In this document: in pieces, positions 6,700 to 9,977 of the stretch | Layout of the letters: the number at the start of each line of letters is the position of its first letter | Numbering within the stretch: position 1 is the first letter of the stretch | Assembly: GCA_017526725.1 (NCBI GenBank) | Contig: JAFXRA010000053.1 | Coordinates: 1 to 9,977 of the forward strand | DNA: 9,977 nt | Direction of reading: 5' to 3' | Source of the DNA: Candidatus Rifleibacteriota bacterium | GTDB lineage: Bacteria; Riflebacteria; Ozemobacteria; Ozemobacterales; Ozemobacteraceae | The notes under the pieces: generated by a model | The model's database searches: none | Told to the model about the DNA's origin: nothing | What the model saw: the letters and a program-made list of their open reading frames with translations, nothing else | Translations under genes and position numbers: made by a program

Positions 6700-7247
6700 C
6701 TAATTTAACTTTTTCTTTCTCTTATGGCTTGCGAAATAAGTTACAACGACTGCTACAATTATAATAAGTCCGACTAAAATAAAATCCTGAGAGCTATGTA
6801 ACATTATTGAAAGTCGCCTTCCTCTGTCATATGCTTCATGTTCTTTTGATAATTCATTTGGATAAGATGATTTAATTCCACAGGCTTCAGAGCCATGAAA
6901 TCTGCAAATAAAAACATTTTTATGATTATCGTAAGCTTTTATTCCATCTTTAAAATATTTTAAATCAAGCTCACATTTTGAAGTTACTTTATATAAGCGT
7001 TCGTCGGTGTATCCATAATCTTTCAAAAATTGAAGTGCTGTTTGAACAGTAAGCGTTGGAGATTCAGCATCTAAACTAGAGTTCGTTTCAAGATTGTATT
7101 CTTTCACGCTATCGTGAAATATATGTGTTAATCGGTGCTGCAAAGATTGACACCTGCTTATGTATGAGGGAGCCGGTTTAAAAGCAAAAGATGCAATAGG
7201 AATTATTGCTAAGAAAAAAAAATAATACTCTTAAAAAGTTTTTTCAT
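6700..7247 (-). CDS. Secreted/membrane pilin-like small protein with an apparent -1 frameshift at a T9 run
   Basis: In the single open frame only a TTG-started 147-residue piece (7143-6700) exists. The same frame continues upstream to 7230 without any start codon and reads as FFFLAIIPIASFAFKPAP, a signal-peptide core. In the next frame an ATG at 7247, inside the oleB 3' end, begins MKKLFKSIIFF and stops at TAG 7211-7209. A -1 shift at the nine-T run (7222-7214) joins the two into about 182 residues: signal peptide, small cysteine-containing domain (C33, C92, C115, C123) and a C-terminal membrane helix (FILVGLIIIVAVVVTYFA) followed by KRKKK. Spacing such as SRCQSLQHRLTHIFHDSVKEYN ... CRFHG recalls short pseudopilin-like proteins, but there is no prepilin cleavage site; this is weak inference. 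The 17-base overlap with oleB suggests coupling. I do not recognise the family. Confidence 0.6.
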
Positions 7248-8127
7248 TAAAAAATTTCTTAACTAATTCAAATATTTCAGGACCGGCATCTTCAAGTGTA
7301 TAATGACCGGCATTGAAAGTATGATATTCAGCATTAGGGAACCGGCGTTTCCATTCATTATAGAAATAACGATTAAAACAGAAATCTCTGCGTCCGTAAC
7401 AGACTATAATTTTCTTATTCTGTAGTAATGGCAGTCTTTCTTCAACTTTCTTCAGTTCATCCCAAGAACGGTCGCCTTTTTGTAAAGGAATATCAAGTAC
7501 AAATTCGGAAGTAGCTGTTCTATGAGCAACAGTATCGTAAGGTGCTCTGAAACCATGCCTTATTTTGCGGCTCATTCCTTTTATAGAACAAGTATGACTT
7601 GCAATAAATGAGAATGCATTAAAATAATAATTACATAATTCTCCGATTTTTGTATGTCTAAATGCCCAAATAGCTGCAGGGAAAGGGCTATCGGAAGGTA
7701 ATCCAAATGCGGCTGTATTTAAGACAACCAGTTTATTTACTTTATCAGGGTGACGGCCTGCATAACCGAAGCCAATTGCTCCGCCCCAGTCATGAACAGC
7801 AATATTAATTGGTTCTGTCAAATTTAAGCTTTCAATTAATCTTTCTAAATCGTCTATACGTTCTTTTAAAGTAAACGGATATTCACCCTTAAGAGGTTTA
7901 TCAGAAAGTCCGCAGCCAATATGATCAGGAACTATGCAACGGTAATTATCTCTGAAGGCTTTTACCATATCACGATAAAGAAATGACCATGATGGATTTC
8001 CATGAACCATTAAAAAAGGGGTACCTTTGCCTTCATCTAGATAATGCTGTTTTAAACCAGATGGCTGAGTAAAATAATTACTTTTAAAAGGGTATTCTTC
8101 TTTATATAAATCTTTATTAAATGCCAT
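7231..8127 (-). CDS. oleB: Beta-lactone decarboxylase OleB (alpha/beta-hydrolase, haloalkane dehalogenase-like)
   Basis: Last step of olefin synthesis: decarboxylates the OleC beta-lactone to a long-chain cis-olefin and CO2. The 298 residues form an alpha/beta-hydrolase of the haloalkane dehalogenase type. HGNPSWSFLYRD starts at 42 (oxyanion loop), D113 in AVHDWGGAIG is the nucleophile with the adjacent W114, D248 in YGRRDFCFN is the likely acid, and H275 in NAGHYTLED is the general base. On its own it would be annotated as haloalkane dehalogenase; next to oleA, oleC and oleD it is OleB. The start lies 3 bp after the oleA stop with little independent ribosome site, so translation is probably coupled to oleA. 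The last 17 bases overlap the start of the small membrane-protein gene. Confidence 0.95.
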   Translation of the reverse strand: MAFNKDLYKEEYPFKSNYFTQPSGLKQHYLDEGKGTPFLMVHGNPSWSFLYRDMVKAFRDNYRCIVPDHIGCGLSDKPLKGEYPFTLKERIDDLERLIESLNLTEPINIAVHDWGGAIGFGYAGRHPDKVNKLVVLNTAAFGLPSDSPFPAAIWAFRHTKIGELCNYYFNAFSFIASHTCSIKGMSRKIRHGFRAPYDTVAHRTATSEFVLDIPLQKGDRSWDELKKVEERLPLLQNKKIIVCYGRRDFCFNRYFYNEWKRRFPNAEYHTFNAGHYTLEDAGPEIFELVKKFFNEKTF

Positions 8128-8130
8128 TGC

Positions 8131-9171
8131 TTACCATTCCCAGCCCAGCATCATAGAATTCAAACCGCTGCCTATACCAATAAAACCAACTTTCTGACCA
8201 TGTTCTAATATGCCGCGTTCTTCAGCAATAGCAGCAGTAACAGGCAGAGAAACGGTTCCCATATTCCCTAAAAATGGAAAAGTAGAAAAGTCTTTATCTA
8301 ATGTTAGACCTAGATTTGCTATAATAGCATCTCTATTGGCTGCTGCAACTTGGTGAGAAATAATCTTATCAAGTTCTTCTCTAGACCATTGGAATTTATT
8401 GAAAAAAGCATCTCCAACCATGCGAATAAGCTCGCCACCATGTTTAAGCATACCAATAGGGTTTGTTTCCATCATTTGAGGAGCACGCGCAGGAATTCTT
8501 TTGTCTGCACCCCATCGGCACATTGCAAAATGCTGAGGAGCTCCCATTGCAACACCGCCAACTAAGCGCGGTTTATCAGATTCATATGAACCATCAGTCA
8601 AAAGAATGCCTACAGCCCCTGAACCACCAGTCATAGTAGCCATTGCTTCACGAAAATATTCTGAAGTGCCTTCTTCTACCATTCTATTAATCAATATTTG
8701 AGTAATATCGCGGGCAGTTTCGCAAGCTACAACAAGCCCTGCTTTAATCTGCCCAAGTTCAATACGATTTGCAATATCGATTATACCAGACATTGTACCT
8801 AGACAGGCATTAGTAATATCATGAATAACAGTATCTGGTCTGACTTTAAGTTCTGAGCAAACATGGCAAGCTGTTGCAGGTTCATAATTGTCTCGACAGA
8901 CAGCACAATAAACAACTGCACCTATGTCTTCTATAGGAACATCTGATTTAGCTAAGGCTTTTTTGGCAGCTTTTGCGGCTTCTACAGCATTAATGTGGCC
9001 AGGTTCCCACCAACGGCGTTCTTTAACACCTGTTAAAGCTTCTAATGTGCCTATTTGAAAATGAATCTTCTGGTAAAGAGGCCAAAGTTGTTCTTCTATC
9101 CATCTAGAGGTGATAACCCTCTTTGGCAGTTCATAACCAATTGATTCTAAAAATACTTGTGAAAATTTCAT
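8131..9171 (-). CDS. oleA: Acyl-CoA condensing enzyme OleA (thiolase / KAS III superfamily)
   Basis: First step: non-decarboxylative Claisen condensation of two fatty acyl-CoAs to a 2-alkyl-3-keto product. The 346 residues follow the ketoacyl synthase III fold. The catalytic cysteine is C123 (ITNACLGTMSG), with H273 (ISHQV) and N303 (LGNMGT). E97 in CRDNYEPATA lies 26 residues before the cysteine, the same spacing as E117/C143 of Xanthomonas OleA, whose glutamate acts as general base across the dimer; this separates OleA from FabH. GIGSGLNSMMLGWEW is the usual C-terminal type. An AAGG ribosome site at 9183-9180 lies 8 bases before ATG 9171. It heads the cluster behind a good promoter and is 3 bp from oleB. 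Confidence 0.96.
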   Translation of the reverse strand: MKFSQVFLESIGYELPKRVITSRWIEEQLWPLYQKIHFQIGTLEALTGVKERRWWEPGHINAVEAAKAAKKALAKSDVPIEDIGAVVYCAVCRDNYEPATACHVCSELKVRPDTVIHDITNACLGTMSGIIDIANRIELGQIKAGLVVACETARDITQILINRMVEEGTSEYFREAMATMTGGSGAVGILLTDGSYESDKPRLVGGVAMGAPQHFAMCRWGADKRIPARAPQMMETNPIGMLKHGGELIRMVGDAFFNKFQWSREELDKIISHQVAAANRDAIIANLGLTLDKDFSTFPFLGNMGTVSLPVTAAIAEERGILEHGQKVGFIGIGSGLNSMMLGWEW

Positions 9172-9192
9172 GATATTTGCCTTAGTTTGTAG

Positions 9193-9221
9193 AGAATATC
9201 AAACTAATATGATTTTTTCAA
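9193..9221 (-). promoter_or_regulatory. Promoter of oleA-oleB
   Basis: On the minus strand TTGAAA (9221-9216) and TATTCT (9198-9193) are exactly 17 bases apart. Transcription would start near 9186, giving a short leader of about 15 bases that still includes the AAGG ribosome site. This would drive oleA, oleB and the small membrane-protein gene. Confidence 0.6.
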
Positions 9222-9240
9222 GATTTTTTCTTTTATGATT

Positions 9241-9264
9241 ACCTAAATTAGGTTAAAGTATAAA
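9241..9264 (+). promoter_or_regulatory. Palindromic operator candidate with -10 box of the ankyrin gene
   Basis: ACCTAA-A-TTAGGT (9241-9253) is a perfect 13-bp palindrome, followed at 9259-9264 by TATAAA, a plausible -10 for the plus-strand gene; the -35 would be the weak TGATTA at 9236-9241, 17 bases upstream. The palindrome would fill the -35/-10 spacer, a typical repressor position, and is about 20 bp from the oleA -35. AGGAA at 9276-9280 is the ribosome site. Confidence 0.4.
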
Positions 9265-9285
9265 AAAAACTTACCAGGAAATAAT

Positions 9286-9977
9286 ATGAAAAACATTAAA
9301 GTCTTTATACTTTGTCTCTCTATTTATGCATTTTTTAACACTTTTTACTGTCATAACAATCTGAAAGCAGAAAAAAGTTTAACTAAATCTAATTCGGAAT
9401 TAAAGCATTATTACGTTCAAAATACTGATGTATTAGCAGGAAAATTTGACGATGAATTTGTTCCCGATGACAATTCTTCAACAAATACAAAGAAACCTGT
9501 AAAAAGCATTGATAGATATTATTATTCATCTGAAGAAGAACTGATTAAAGAAGTTTATGACAGCCTTCAGACAGATTATGAATATAATTTTAGAGGGAGT
9601 AAATATAGTCCAGGACAAGTAAAAGCTATGCTAACTACTATTACATACCAGAATGATTATTTAAAACTGCTGGATACATTACTTGAACATGGTTTTGCCA
9701 CACCATTCATAACCCCTAAACAAGATTTTGATATTCTTTCAATGACATATGCCGCTGCTTCAAGTGATAAAACAGATTATTTAAATGTTTTAATAAAACA
9801 TGGAGCAGATTTAACAATTGTACAAGACTTAGACGGCGCAACTTTGCTTCATGCAGCAGCACGTAATGGCAATATTGATTTAGCTAAAAAAGTATTGGAT
9901 GCAGGAATTCCAGTAAATATAGAGGATAAGAGAAGTAAGACTCCCGTTTATTTTGCAATTGAAAACAATGAATATGA
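9286..9977 (+). CDS. Secreted ankyrin-repeat protein (partial, C-terminus outside window)
   Basis: The frame is open from ATG 9286 to the right edge (230 codons seen), with AGGAA 5 bases before the start. Residues 1-28 look like a Sec signal: MKNIK, a hydrophobic core to about 21, and a possible cut after LKA-28. C22 lacks a good lipobox, so a lipoprotein is less likely. A polar, low-complexity stretch follows to about 75. Ankyrin repeats begin around 125 and are clear from 165: YLNVLIKHGADLTIVQD, DGATLLHAAARNGNIDLAKKVLDAGIPVNIED, then KRSKTPVYFAIENNEY, cut by the edge. Ankyrin repeats mediate protein binding, so this is probably a periplasmic or exported binding protein. It is divergent from oleA and shares its intergenic region. 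Confidence 0.8.
   Translation, partial: MKNIKVFILCLSIYAFFNTFYCHNNLKAEKSLTKSNSELKHYYVQNTDVLAGKFDDEFVPDDNSSTNTKKPVKSIDRYYYSSEEELIKEVYDSLQTDYEYNFRGSKYSPGQVKAMLTTITYQNDYLKLLDTLLEHGFATPFITPKQDFDILSMTYAAASSDKTDYLNVLIKHGADLTIVQDLDGATLLHAAARNGNIDLAKKVLDAGIPVNIEDKRSKTPVYFAIENNEY

Larger units (their letters stand above)
6348..6701. mobile_element. MITE-like non-coding repeat element between the small membrane gene and oleC
   Basis: I see no gene in the 6292-6699 spacer; apart from the oleC promoter it is this element. The two ends match when each is read inward: AGATATAAG...AAGACC on the plus strand at 6348-6387 and on the minus strand at 6701-6683. Inside each end come TGTGGGAC-linked hairpins (6443-6504 on the left, 6591-6650 on the right, inverted). 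The middle carries the 23-bp block 6558-6580 related to 4444-4466. The right end overlaps the stop codon (6702-6700) of the small membrane gene. No transposase is encoded, so it would be a non-autonomous element. Target-site duplications are not obvious, so the mobile-element reading is inference. Confidence 0.5.

Noticed and set aside
6302..6764. Several open frames of 80-100 codons on both strands between oleC and the small membrane gene
   Set aside because: They read across the hairpin arrays in different frames; none has a ribosome site or a protein-like profile. GC-rich palindromes leave frames open by chance.
7231..8127. Annotation as a true haloalkane dehalogenase
   Set aside because: The catalytic layout fits, but the position between oleA and oleC/oleD makes OleB the better supported role.

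Overview
The window is AT-rich bacterial DNA. All complete genes lie on the minus strand, and one divergent plus-strand gene runs off the right edge. It contains a full long-chain olefin (head-to-head hydrocarbon) gene set in transcription order oleA (9171-8131), oleB (8127-7231), a small membrane-protein gene (7247-6700), oleC (6291-4627) and oleD (4199-3180). These are followed on the same strand by ispH (2947-2114), a TerB-like gene (2058-1645), hydE (1688-588) and a TerB-like/MoxR-type gene cut by the left edge (508-1). On the plus strand a secreted ankyrin-repeat protein starts at 9286 and is cut by the right edge.

HydE, a maturase of [FeFe]-hydrogenase, points to an anaerobic or fermentative bacterium, and IspH shows the MEP route to isoprenoids. 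Ole genes occur in Planctomycetes/Verrucomicrobia relatives, deltaproteobacteria, Chloroflexi, Xanthomonads and others. The AT richness, anaerobic lifestyle, pilin-like small protein and ankyrin protein would suit a PVC-type or candidate-phylum anaerobe, but no gene here fixes the taxon and I do not claim one.

The Ole enzymes form one pathway. OleA condenses two acyl-CoAs, OleD reduces the beta-keto acid, OleC closes a beta-lactone, and OleB expels CO2 to give the internal cis-olefin. All four keep the catalytic residues I could check. oleA and oleB are 3 bp apart and start from a clear promoter (TTGAAA-17-TATTCT). oleC has its own extended -10 promoter, so the cluster is probably at least two transcription units.

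The most unusual content is outside the four Ole enzymes. (1) The small gene after oleB is mis-framed: a full signal peptide starting at an ATG inside the oleB 3' end joins it only by a -1 shift at a run of nine T. The likely causes are a sequencing indel, a phase-variable tract or transcriptional slippage. (2) The three long spacers of the cluster (2948-3179, 4200-4626, 6292-6699) are filled by one family of mosaic repeats. They carry purine-rich repeats beginning at gene stop codons, tandem hairpins joined by TGTGGGAC linkers, a shared 20-bp block, an 80-bp palindrome that looks inserted into one copy, and a pair of inverted REP-like units just upstream of oleD. (3) TerB-like helical domains flank hydE on both sides, one apparently fused to a MoxR-type AAA+ ATPase.
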